Below are positions 45,335 through 53,941 of a stretch of 64,000 nucleotides of DNA, one piece after another. Below the pieces are notes generated by a model that was not told where the DNA came from, made no database searches, and saw only the letters and a list, made by a program, of their open reading frames with translations. How positions within the stretch are numbered: the first letter of the stretch is position 1; each line of letters begins with the position of its first letter. The DNA comes from Bacteroidia bacterium (GTDB lineage Bacteria; Bacteroidota; Bacteroidia; B-17B0; Aurantibacillaceae). The stretch is from contig JALHRL010000002.1 of the NCBI GenBank assembly GCA_022841465.1, forward strand, positions 62,001-126,000, read 5' to 3'. Position numbers and translations under genes: made by a program.

Positions 45335-48058
45335 TTATTTAACTAATACTTTATTAAAAATTGCATTTATAATTTTTTCTGACTCCATGTTGTGGCGTTT
45401 CATAAAGCCGGTTGCCGGACTTGCGCCTTCTTCTCTTCCTACGTATTTTAAGTTTAAATTTCTTAAGCTATGATCAACAAAACGCCAAGCACCCATGTTT
45501 TCATTTTCTTCCTGAACCCATATAAACTCCTTTGTATTTTTGTATTTAGAAAGCACTTCGTTTAATTGTTTGTGCGGAAAAGGATATAATTGTTCTAAAC
45601 GAATAAATGCAACATCGTTTACCCCGGCTTTTTCTCTTTGCTCAATCATTTCGTAATAAATTTTGCCGCTGCACAATGCAATTCGTTTTACATCTTTTGC
45701 ATTCACCGATGTGTCATCCATTACTTCTTCAAAAGAGCCCTTGGTGAAATCTGTTAACTTAGAAACACAACTTGGGTAACGCAATAATTTTTTAGGCGTG
45801 AAACAAATTAATGGTTTTCTGAAATCGCGTTTCAATTGTCGCCTTAATACATGAAATTGTTGTGCCGGTGTTGTAGCGTTCACTATTTGCATATTGTTTT
45901 CTGCACACATTTGTAAAAATCTTTCTAAACGCGCGCTTGAGTGCTCGGGTCCTTGTCCTTCATATCCATGAGGTAACAAAACAACCAAACCATTCATACG
46001 GCGCCATTTGTATTCAGAGGAAGAAAGATATTGATCTATTATAATTTGAGCTCCGTTAAAGAAATCTCCAAACTGTGCTTCCCATATTGTTAAAGCATTA
46101 GGTGCAGCATAAGCGTATCCGTATTCAAAACCCAACACTCCGTATTCCGATAACAAAGAATTGTATATTTCTAATTTGCCTTTTGTTCCTAAATTATTTA
46201 ACGGAGTATATTCTTCTTCGCTGTCTTCTACTTTTGTTACTGCATGGCGGTGTGAAAAAGTACCGCGTTCAACATCTTGGCCACTAAAACGAACATGATG
46301 CCCTTCGTGCATTAACGTTGCATAGGCCATTAATTCACCCATTGCCCAATCGTAATTGTTGGCGGTAATCATGTTTTCACGATCGGTAAATAGCTTCTGA
46401 ATTTTATTAAAAAACTTTTTGTCTTTTGGTAATTGTGTAGATTTTTTTGCAAGCTCTAAAAACAACTTTTCATCAACACTTGTTTTTGTTTGTTTTTCAA
46501 AATCTTCTTTGGTTGACATGCGTAAGCCTGTCCATGGGCCTTGCAAGAAAGAAGTAATTTTTGCCTTTTCTTGTTTTTTAGCCTCATCTAAATTTAATTC
46601 CAAATTATCTTTAAACTGTTTTTCGGCTGCCTTAATTTCATCTTCCGTAAATGAATTTTCCGTCAATAGTTTTTTTGTATAAACTTCTTTTGGATTAGGG
46701 TGTGAAGCAATTGCCTTGTATAGTAATGGTTGCGTAAAACGCGGCTCATCACCTTCATTGTGTCCGTATTTACGATAACACAACACATCAATAAATACAT
46801 CTTTATGGAAAGTTTGACGATACTCCATTGCTAAACGTGCAACCAAACATAAAGCTTCTACATCATCTCCATTTACGTGAAATACCGGCGATAATACAAC
46901 CTTAGCTACATCTGTGCAATAAATAGACGAGCGGGCATCCATATAATTTGTTGTAAACCCAACTTGATTATTAATAACAAAATGAACAGATCCACCGGTT
47001 TTATACCCGTCTAATTGACTCATTTGTAAAACTTCGTACACAATGCCTTGGCCTGCAATTGCGCCATCTCCATGCACCAATATAGAACAAGCGCGTTTGT
47101 TATCTCCGTTATGTCTGCTATCAATTTTTGCACGTGTAATACCTTCCACTACAGGGGCAACGGTTTCTAAGTGCGATGGGTTAGGCGTTAATGATATATG
47201 AACCGTTTTTCCTGAATCGCTAATAACATCAGAGCTAAAGCCCATGTGGTATTTAACGTCGCCGTTAAACATGTTATCTTCACTTGGTCTGCCTTCAAAC
47301 TCAGCAAAAATATCTTTGGTAGGCTTGTTCATGATATTCGCCAATACGTTTAATCTGCCACGATGTGCCATACCAATAACAAAATCTTCAATACCTAACT
47401 TAACACCATACTCCATTAAAGTATTTAATGCAGGTAAAAAAGACTCTCCTCCTTCTAACGAAAAACGTTTTTGACCAACAAATTTTGTAGCTAAGAAATT
47501 TTCAAAAGTAACTGCTTCAATTAATTTATTTAAAATAACCTGCTTTTCAGTTTTACTAAACGTAGGAATGTTTTTTGATTTTTCAATTCTCTCTTGCAAC
47601 CACTGTGTTTCAACAGGGTTACGTAAAAAAGCATACTCTACACCAATACTGTTGCAATAAGTGGTTTCAAGATGCGCAATAATATCTTTTAATTTGGCGG
47701 GGCCAATTCCAATTTGATTTCCTGCCTGAAATACCGTTTCTAAATCTTTATCTGATAATTCAAAATTTACAATTTCAAGCGTTGGTTGGTAAGTACGGCG
47801 TTGGCGAACCGGATTTGTTTTCGTAAACAAATGTCCGCGTGAGCGGTACGCATTTATTAGGTTAATTACTTTAAATTCTTTAGTAACGTTTTCAGGTATT
47901 GCGCCTCCGGTGCTTGAATAATCTGTTTTTGCAAATTCAAATCCTTTAAAAAAATCCTGCCAGGTTTTATCAACCGATTCAGGATTATTTTGGTATTGCG
48001 CAAAAAGTTGTTCAATTGCGTTTACATCACTTGTTCCTAAGTATGAAAATTTATCCAT
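45335..48058 (-). CDS. sucA: 2-oxoglutarate dehydrogenase E1 component
   Basis: Thiamine-diphosphate-dependent decarboxylase that loads succinyl on the E2 lipoyl arm. 907 residues. N-terminus YLGTSDVNAIEQLFAQYQNN is the usual E1o helix for E2 binding; IGMAHRGRLNVLANIMNKP (about 223-241), ILVHGDGAIAGQGIVYEVLQ (about 314-333) and CYRKYGHNEGDEPRFTQP are the cofactor-site blocks; VRFSGQDVERGTFSHRHAV and PHGYEGQGPEHSSARLERFL lie in the second half. Complete and typical. ATG start. Upstream are two overlapping TAnnTTTG-like elements on the minus strand. Confidence 0.97.
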   Translation of the reverse strand: MDKFSYLGTSDVNAIEQLFAQYQNNPESVDKTWQDFFKGFEFAKTDYSSTGGAIPENVTKEFKVINLINAYRSRGHLFTKTNPVRQRRTYQPTLEIVNFELSDKDLETVFQAGNQIGIGPAKLKDIIAHLETTYCNSIGVEYAFLRNPVETQWLQERIEKSKNIPTFSKTEKQVILNKLIEAVTFENFLATKFVGQKRFSLEGGESFLPALNTLMEYGVKLGIEDFVIGMAHRGRLNVLANIMNKPTKDIFAEFEGRPSEDNMFNGDVKYHMGFSSDVISDSGKTVHISLTPNPSHLETVAPVVEGITRAKIDSRHNGDNKRACSILVHGDGAIAGQGIVYEVLQMSQLDGYKTGGSVHFVINNQVGFTTNYMDARSSIYCTDVAKVVLSPVFHVNGDDVEALCLVARLAMEYRQTFHKDVFIDVLCYRKYGHNEGDEPRFTQPLLYKAIASHPNPKEVYTKKLLTENSFTEDEIKAAEKQFKDNLELNLDEAKKQEKAKITSFLQGPWTGLRMSTKEDFEKQTKTSVDEKLFLELAKKSTQLPKDKKFFNKIQKLFTDRENMITANNYDWAMGELMAYATLMHEGHHVRFSGQDVERGTFSHRHAVTKVEDSEEEYTPLNNLGTKGKLEIYNSLLSEYGVLGFEYGYAYAAPNALTIWEAQFGDFFNGAQIIIDQYLSSSEYKWRRMNGLVVLLPHGYEGQGPEHSSARLERFLQMCAENNMQIVNATTPAQQFHVLRRQLKRDFRKPLICFTPKKLLRYPSCVSKLTDFTKGSFEEVMDDTSVNAKDVKRIALCSGKIYYEMIEQREKAGVNDVAFIRLEQLYPFPHKQLNEVLSKYKNTKEFIWVQEENENMGAWRFVDHSLRNLNLKYVGREEGASPATGFMKRHNMESEKIINAIFNKVLVK

Positions 48059-48079
48059 TTTACAGTTTTAAACGACCAA

Positions 48080-48096
48080 CAAATTTAACAAAATTA
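48080..48096 (-). promoter_or_regulatory. Putative promoter region of sucA-sucB
   Basis: Two minus-strand TAnnTTTG matches, TAAATTTG (48080-48087) and TAATTTTG (48089-48096), lie 22-38 bases before the sucA ATG. No -33 element is evident for either. Confidence 0.3.
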
Positions 48097-48120
48097 ACGG
48101 TATATCATCCTTTTTTGCCT

Positions 48121-48128
48121 TACATTTG
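48121..48128 (+). promoter_or_regulatory. Putative -7 element for the SPOR-domain gene
   Basis: TACATTTG, an exact TAnnTTTG match that ends five bases before the ATG at 48134, so transcription might begin at or near the start codon. No good -33 element. Confidence 0.3.
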
Positions 48129-48133
48129 TGTTA

Positions 48134-48523
48134 ATGTTTAATAGGTATTTTAAAATAAGTGTTTTAGGTCTTTTTATGTTGGTTTTTGGCTTTGCCGGCG
48201 CTCAAAATAACGAAAGTGAAACCCAACAAAAGGTAAATCAATTAATTGAAAAAAAAGCTGAATATCATAGGCTTACAAACGGCGAAATTGATGGCTACCG
48301 AATTAAAATACATTTTGGCGTTGAAAGTGAAAATGCAAAAACCGTAAGGACTAAATTTTCGTCTAAATTTCCGGATATTAATACTTACCAAGAATATCAG
48401 CAACCCAACTTTGTAGTTTTAGTGGGCGATTATAAAACAAAAATAGAAGCAGTTGAAGCCTTAAAAAAAGTACAACCAGAATTTAACAATGCGTTTATTG
48501 TTAAGGGGAAAATTAAGCCTTAA
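48134..48523 (+). CDS. Small secreted SPOR-domain protein
   Basis: About 129 residues with an N-terminal signal peptide (VLGLFMLVFGFAGAQ, ending about residue 24). The rest matches a SPOR fold: YRIKIHFGVESENAKTVRTK, then FSSKFPDINTYQEYQQPNFV and VGDYKTKIEAVEALKKVQPE near the end. SPOR domains bind denuded peptidoglycan glycan strands, often at division sites. Start ATG at 48134 fits the signal peptide; a GTG two codons earlier is less likely. A small AhpD-like gene follows after 27 bases. Confidence 0.8.
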   Translation: MFNRYFKISVLGLFMLVFGFAGAQNNESETQQKVNQLIEKKAEYHRLTNGEIDGYRIKIHFGVESENAKTVRTKFSSKFPDINTYQEYQQPNFVVLVGDYKTKIEAVEALKKVQPEFNNAFIVKGKIKP

Positions 48524-48550
48524 TACAAGCAAATCTTTTAATTTAAAAAA

Positions 48551-48895
48551 ATGAGTAACCAGGTAAAAGAATTTAATGCTTACCGAAGCAAAATGAACGA
48601 TGTTATTTTAAGCAAAGATAACCTTGTTATAAAACGCTTATTTAATTTAGATACGCAAACATACAGTGATGGCGCCCTGAATGTAAAAACCAAAGAAATG
48701 CTTGGTTTGGTTGCCAGCATGGTTTTACGATGCGATGATTGTATAAAATACCATTTAGAAAAATGCCATCAACAAGGCTGCACTACAGAAGAAATTTACG
48801 AAATTTTTGCGGTGGCCAATATTGTTGGAGGAACCATTGTAATACCTCACACGCGCCGTGGTGCTGAGTTTTGGGAAGAGTTATTGAAATCTTAA
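48551..48895 (+). CDS. AhpD-like carboxymuconolactone decarboxylase family protein
   Basis: 114 residues, all-helical CMD fold. The redox CxxC-H motif is RCDDCIKYHLEKC (about 60-72), followed by the EEIYEIFAVANIVGGTIVIP segment. In AhpD this site reduces a peroxiredoxin; whether this member is a peroxidase or a decarboxylase cannot be told. No peroxiredoxin gene is next to it. Its stop overlaps by four bases the stop of the converging DCC-family gene. Confidence 0.88.
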   Translation: MSNQVKEFNAYRSKMNDVILSKDNLVIKRLFNLDTQTYSDGALNVKTKEMLGLVASMVLRCDDCIKYHLEKCHQQGCTTEEIYEIFAVANIVGGTIVIPHTRRGAEFWEELLKS

Positions 48896-49314
48896 ATTTC
48901 TAAAAACCTGCTTCTGTATTTACTTTCTATCATTTCACAGGCATTTGTTTTGCCGTGAATTTTAAACCTTCGTTTTGCAATATAATCGTAAACTAAATTT
49001 CGTAAGAACGGGGGAATTATAACAAACACCACCATTAAAGGCCACAGGCCTTTCATATAAGTAGTAATTCTTAACGCAGCGCAAGATTTAATAAATATTT
49101 GATGGTTTCTAATTAACACCATACTATCTACAGTTTTAGGAACCTCAAAATATTCTAATAACATTTTGCCGGTGTTGCTTTGTAAACTGGCAAATGATAA
49201 CATTGGTTTTTTTTCGTTCTTTAATAAAAAATTAACTGATTTGTTGCACAACACACAATCTCCATCAATTAATAAAATAGGCTGTTTGGTAAGAAGTTCA
49301 TTAACCTTGCTCAT
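48892..49314 (-). CDS. DCC family thiol-disulfide oxidoreductase-like protein (DUF393)
   Basis: 140 residues. The N-terminus LLIDGDCVLCNKSVNFLLK has the Asp-Cys-x-x-Cys signature of the DCC (DUF393) family, with FASLQSNTGKMLLEYF and VDSMVLIRNHQIFIKS following. One hydrophobic stretch (about 88-105, LWPLMVVFVIIPPFLRN) might associate with the membrane. A thioredoxin-like fold is inferred from the family; substrates unknown. Convergent with the AhpD-like gene and 18 bases downstream of the T9SS type A gene. Confidence 0.87.
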   Translation of the reverse strand: MSKVNELLTKQPILLIDGDCVLCNKSVNFLLKNEKKPMLSFASLQSNTGKMLLEYFEVPKTVDSMVLIRNHQIFIKSCAALRITTYMKGLWPLMVVFVIIPPFLRNLVYDYIAKRRFKIHGKTNACEMIESKYRSRFLEI

Positions 49315-49332
49315 AAAAGTGCTTGTAACGAA

Positions 49333-51576
49333 TTAATTTTTCATTACTTTTTTAACTATACTGTAACTCTCGTTAGCTGATTTTACATGAAGATGAAACA
49401 TATAAACCCCAATAGGTAATTCTGAAATATCAAGGTTTAATTTTTGCTGATTAACTGGAATAGTTTTTACTTTTTCTCCAAGTAAATTATAAATTTCAAT
49501 TTCATTTATTAGCGTATTGCCTTCTGCCTCTAAAGTAACTTTATTGTTAGTAGGATTTGGAAAAATACGAATTAAATCTGCCTTATTAAAAATGTTTTCA
49601 TAAATACCAACGTCGGTTGCTTTTGAAGAGTAAAAAGAAACCCCACCACCTGCATTTCCTATAAATAAATCAGGCTTACCGTCTCCATTAACATCCTCGT
49701 ACCAAGGCGTGCTATAGGTGTGTTCTAAAATTCCGTTTGCTGTTGAATCAATTAAGGCGCAAGATTGTGTAGCAATTGCCGGCACATCAAATAAATAAAT
49801 TTGCCCTGTTATACAACCGCCTAACATTTTTGTTTGACTAGCTTCTTTATAAAAATAACTTGCCCCAAAACCATCTAAACCAAAGGTGAAAAAATCTCCC
49901 TTCAACGCAACATTAGGAAAGGCTCCCGAAATTAAAGTAAATGAAGGGCTGGTTGTTGTTCCGTTATTTTCATAATAATAAATTCTTCCGTTTTTTGTAG
50001 AAACTAATAAATCTAATTTACCGTCGTTATTAAAGTCAAACAATTGAGGAACGGGATTACTGGATGGGAAATTGATTGAAAAGTGATTAAATTTGAAATT
50101 TGAAAAATTACACGGGTTACCTGCTCCTCCGGTATTTTCAAACCAACTAATTACGTTTCCGTTAGTAACCACAAACAAATCTATATCACCGTCATTATCA
50201 ATATCTCCCGGTGCGGGAATGGCGCTGAAAACAGAACCGTTTAATACTGCAGATAAATTTGCGTAATCTGTACTTACCAAAGAAAAAGCCGGTTGCGCTA
50301 AAGTGCCAATATTCTCATACAAATGAAATCTTGGTTTACGCCCGGTTCCAATAAAAACACCTTCGCTTCCAATTAACAAATCTTTTTTTCCATCGGCATT
50401 ATAGTCAATTAAAATTGGTCGCGACATTTGCCCTACCTCAATCATTTCTTCTTGTAAAAAATTTTTCTTTACAAAACTAAAATTTACGGTTGGTGTAGCA
50501 CTTGTGTTTTTATATAACCAAACACTTGTTACGTTTTCTCCGCTAAATGCGTTTGGTGCAGCAACCAAATCCATTACATTATCATTATCTACATCTACAT
50601 AGTGCGTGCAAGGAAAAGGATTCATTGCTATTTGTGTGGTGTTTGATTGATTGGTGTAATTAGGATATAGTTTTGTGGTATCGCTTAAAAGTGCATCTGC
50701 TATGGTGCCGGTGTTATGGCAATATTCAATTGTTTGACACGATATATCGCCAATAATTAAATCCTTATCACCATCACTATCACTGTCTAAACACATTAAG
50801 CAAGCGCCTGCATGTCTGTTATTCGCGGTTTTTAAATACTCGCTCACGTCAAACGGGCGATTAGGGCAATCGTTTAAATTAACGGTGCAAGCGTTTTCGC
50901 TAATATTTCCCCAACACGGGTCGGCCAATTCAAACTTTAAACTGTCTGAATGTCCGTACAGTTCTTTGCTTTTGTTTTTGTGATACTCTATGTGAATTCC
51001 GGTAGGACTAAAGGTTAAAATATCTAAATCTCCATCGTTATCAATGTCTGTTATAGCGGGCAACCCAACGGGGCTGGTATAAATATTAGAAATCGCAGGG
51101 GGGCCGGTAGGATTGTAATTACTATATAACAAAGAGTAAGTCATAACAAATTGCAAGCCCGTTGTTGCATTACCAACATTTTTGTACACTTGAATTCCGC
51201 CGGTAGCTGAACAAAACAAATCTGCTTTACCATCGTAATCGTAATCGTATAAAAGTGCCCAATAATAACTTCTCGGAAATTTCTGAGTTAACTTATGGTT
51301 ATATTTATACTTTGTTTCGCCGGGTAAACCAATGTTTTCAAAACATTTAAAAGCGCCTAAAGCAGAATTATTCATCTTATCGTAAAGCACCAAATCCATC
51401 TTTCCGTCATAATTTAAATCAATATTAGAGAAAGATGCTGCATTAATACCACCTGCCCATGGCATTTTTAAGCAGTAGTTAGAAGATAATACACTAATGG
51501 TATCGGGCGCTACAGGCAGCTGTGCTGTAACCTTAGATATAATTAACAATAAAAACGAACTAATAAATAAACGCAT
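49333..51576 (-). CDS. Secreted FG-GAP/VCBS repeat protein with T9SS type A sorting domain
   Basis: About 747 residues. The ATG at 51576 begins a signal peptide (MRLFISSFLLLIISKVTAQ); a longer in-frame reading to 51636 only adds a leader. The body holds repeated Asp-rich calcium-loop motifs of the FG-GAP/VCBS type: DLNYDGKMDLVLYD, DYDYDGKADLF, DIDNDGDLDILTF, DSDSDGDKDLIIGD, DYNADGKKDLLIGS, DIDNDGDIDLFVV, DFNNDGKLDLLVS and DVNGDGKPDLFIGN. The last 75 residues are a T9SS type A C-terminal sorting domain: IFPNPTNNKVTLE, IEIYNLLGEKV, ISELPIGVYMFHL and IVKKVMKN. It should cross the outer membrane via T9SS. Ligand unknown. Confidence 0.9.
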   Translation of the reverse strand: MRLFISSFLLLIISKVTAQLPVAPDTISVLSSNYCLKMPWAGGINAASFSNIDLNYDGKMDLVLYDKMNNSALGAFKCFENIGLPGETKYKYNHKLTQKFPRSYYWALLYDYDYDGKADLFCSATGGIQVYKNVGNATTGLQFVMTYSLLYSNYNPTGPPAISNIYTSPVGLPAITDIDNDGDLDILTFSPTGIHIEYHKNKSKELYGHSDSLKFELADPCWGNISENACTVNLNDCPNRPFDVSEYLKTANNRHAGACLMCLDSDSDGDKDLIIGDISCQTIEYCHNTGTIADALLSDTTKLYPNYTNQSNTTQIAMNPFPCTHYVDVDNDNVMDLVAAPNAFSGENVTSVWLYKNTSATPTVNFSFVKKNFLQEEMIEVGQMSRPILIDYNADGKKDLLIGSEGVFIGTGRKPRFHLYENIGTLAQPAFSLVSTDYANLSAVLNGSVFSAIPAPGDIDNDGDIDLFVVTNGNVISWFENTGGAGNPCNFSNFKFNHFSINFPSSNPVPQLFDFNNDGKLDLLVSTKNGRIYYYENNGTTTSPSFTLISGAFPNVALKGDFFTFGLDGFGASYFYKEASQTKMLGGCITGQIYLFDVPAIATQSCALIDSTANGILEHTYSTPWYEDVNGDGKPDLFIGNAGGGVSFYSSKATDVGIYENIFNKADLIRIFPNPTNNKVTLEAEGNTLINEIEIYNLLGEKVKTIPVNQQKLNLDISELPIGVYMFHLHVKSANESYSIVKKVMKN

Positions 51577-51630
51577 ATTCACAAATTTAATGAAAAAAGG
51601 CTTCTTTTTCGTATTTTTACTTACCAAATA

Positions 51631-53871
51631 ATGCATATTAAGCTTAGATATTTTTTTACCGGTATAATAACACTTTTAAGTTTTTATAGTTTATTAGCAA
51701 CACATATTGTTGGCGGAGAAATGTATTACGATAAAATAGGCACCGATTCGTATAGAGTAACCCTTAAAGTTTATAGAGATTGTTTTAATGGGCAAGCACC
51801 TTTTGACGGACAAGCGAATGGAGCTCCTGCCTATTTGCATGTGTTTGATAATTTTGGAACACTCATTCAACAAATTGATTTAGGTCCGCCTGTTGTAACC
51901 CCTGTGCCACCAAGCATTAATAACCCTTGTATACAAACTCCCAATTCAGTTTGTGTTGAAGAGGGAAAATATACATACGTATTAACATTACCGCCAAAAA
52001 CGGGAGGATATCATTTGGTTTATCAACGTTGTTGCCGAAACAATACCATTTTAAATTTAACCAATCCGGGAGGAACCGGTTCAACTTACAAAACATTTAT
52101 CCCCGGCCCGGAACTTGCAGTAAATAATAGTTCGCCGCGCTATGATAATTTTCCTCCTATTTTTATTTGTAATGGAATTTCAGTAAAGTTTGATCACAAA
52201 GCAACAGATCCGGATGGCGATGTTTTAGTTTATTCGCTTTGCGACCCATACAATGGTTTAGATGGTTGCTGCCCAAGCATTGGCACTTTTGGCCCAAATA
52301 CCGGTCCTTCTTGCCCTACACCTCCGCCTTCCTGCCCTACAGTAGCCTCACCACCTCCTTACCCTTTGGTTAATTTTATTACACCTTATAGCGGTTTTTA
52401 TCCTATTTCCTCTAATCCTTCTATTACTATAAATTCCTCTACCGGATTTTTAACCGGAATGCCCAATTTAAACGGACAATGGGTGGTGAATGTTTGTGTT
52501 CAGGAATTTAGAAATAATCAATTATTAAGCACACACTATCGCGATTTTCAATTTAACGTAGTAACCTGTAGTGTAACGGTTTTAAGCGCAGTGGCAGAAC
52601 AAGCCTCGAAATGCATGGGTGATTCTATAACCTTCAACAATCAAAGCATTGGTGCCACCACTTATCATTGGGATTTTGGTGTGGCCGAAATTTTTAGTGA
52701 TACTTCTAACATCAAAAATCCCACTTTTATTTACCCTGACACCGGTGTTTATAATGTTACTTTAATTGCAAATCCCGGTAAGCCTTGTGCAGATACAATT
52801 AGCAAACCATTTTATATTTATCCTAGAATTGATGTAAATTTTTTACCTCCGCAAATTGGGTGTGTAAAAAACAACAACTACAACTTTTCTGTTAATGGAA
52901 CTTATATAAATAATGCAACCTTTAATTGGAATTTTGGTAGCGCAGCAACACCAAGTACATCCGTAATAAAAACGCCATCTAATATTGTATTTAATTCGCC
53001 CGGAAAATATTTTATTAAATTAATTGCAAAACAATATACATGCATAGATTCATTTATTGATACAGTAAGAATTCTTGACAGACCCAAAGCAATTATCTCT
53101 AATTTTCCAACTAGTTTATGTGATCCGGCAAGTGTTGCTTTTAGTAATGGCAGTATAACCGAATATGGCGCAGGATATGTTTGGGAAACAAGCGACGGTA
53201 AAACATATAACTCATTTGAAGCATCGCATGTTTTTTCGCCGCCGGGAGTTTACAGCGTTTCGTTAACTTTAATAAGAAATTTACCATGCCCGGATACCAG
53301 TAAAACCTCCATTAATTCCATAACCGTTAATCCAACTCCGGTAGCAGATTTTGTTTTTAGTCCAACCATAACTACCATTTTTGATCCGGAAATATTTTTT
53401 GAAAATAACTCCAGTACAGATGCCATTACTTTTGATTATGATTTTGGTGATGGAGCTACTTCTGTTTACATGAACGAAAAACACAGCTATTACAAACACG
53501 GAACTTACCCTGTTAGATTAAAAATAAAAAACAGGTTTGATTGCGAAAATCAAATTACTAAAGATGTAAAAATACTTCCTGAATTTAGGTTTTGGGTGCC
53601 TAACACTTTTACTCCGGATGATAACGGTTTAAACGATGTATTTATGCCGATTACAGTTGGTGTACTAGATTATTCTTTTGAACTATTTGACCGCTGGGGA
53701 GAAAAGATATTTTCCACAAACGACCCTATGGTTGGCTGGGACGGAAAACGCAAAGGAAAAAAATGTAAACAAGATGTATACGTTTGGAAAATTAGTTTTA
53801 AAAACGAAGTAGACTTGCGTTATTATCATAAAACGGGGCATGTACTATTACTGAATGATGAAGGCAATTAG
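51631..53871 (+). CDS. T9SS type B sorting domain protein with PKD-like repeats (paralogue 1)
   Basis: 746 residues with signal peptide (FFTGIITLLSFYSLLATHIV). The N-terminal half (about 22-310) carries THIVGGEMYYDKIG, YRVTLKVYRDCFNGQAPFDG, QRCCRNNTIL and STHYRDFQFNV, a conserved Bacteroidota surface module. PKD-type segments follow (about 340-650; e.g. TYHWDFGVAEIF, DYDFGDGATSVYMNEKHSYY). The last 90 residues are the gliding-motility/T9SS type B domain (WVPNTFTPDDNGLNDVFMP, FDRWGEKIFSTNDP, GWDGKRKGKKCKQDVYVW). A Pro/Cys-rich insertion (about 206-245, with SCPTPPPSCPTVASPPPYPL) is missing from the second copy. Divergent from the T9SS type A gene, with 54 bases between start codons. Confidence 0.92.
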   Translation: MHIKLRYFFTGIITLLSFYSLLATHIVGGEMYYDKIGTDSYRVTLKVYRDCFNGQAPFDGQANGAPAYLHVFDNFGTLIQQIDLGPPVVTPVPPSINNPCIQTPNSVCVEEGKYTYVLTLPPKTGGYHLVYQRCCRNNTILNLTNPGGTGSTYKTFIPGPELAVNNSSPRYDNFPPIFICNGISVKFDHKATDPDGDVLVYSLCDPYNGLDGCCPSIGTFGPNTGPSCPTPPPSCPTVASPPPYPLVNFITPYSGFYPISSNPSITINSSTGFLTGMPNLNGQWVVNVCVQEFRNNQLLSTHYRDFQFNVVTCSVTVLSAVAEQASKCMGDSITFNNQSIGATTYHWDFGVAEIFSDTSNIKNPTFIYPDTGVYNVTLIANPGKPCADTISKPFYIYPRIDVNFLPPQIGCVKNNNYNFSVNGTYINNATFNWNFGSAATPSTSVIKTPSNIVFNSPGKYFIKLIAKQYTCIDSFIDTVRILDRPKAIISNFPTSLCDPASVAFSNGSITEYGAGYVWETSDGKTYNSFEASHVFSPPGVYSVSLTLIRNLPCPDTSKTSINSITVNPTPVADFVFSPTITTIFDPEIFFENNSSTDAITFDYDFGDGATSVYMNEKHSYYKHGTYPVRLKIKNRFDCENQITKDVKILPEFRFWVPNTFTPDDNGLNDVFMPITVGVLDYSFELFDRWGEKIFSTNDPMVGWDGKRKGKKCKQDVYVWKISFKNEVDLRYYHKTGHVLLLNDEGN

Positions 53872-53941
53872 TTAAATAATAAGCCTCCGTTATTTTCCTT
53901 AAAAAAATAAACATATAATTTCTTAACTTCACTTCACAAAA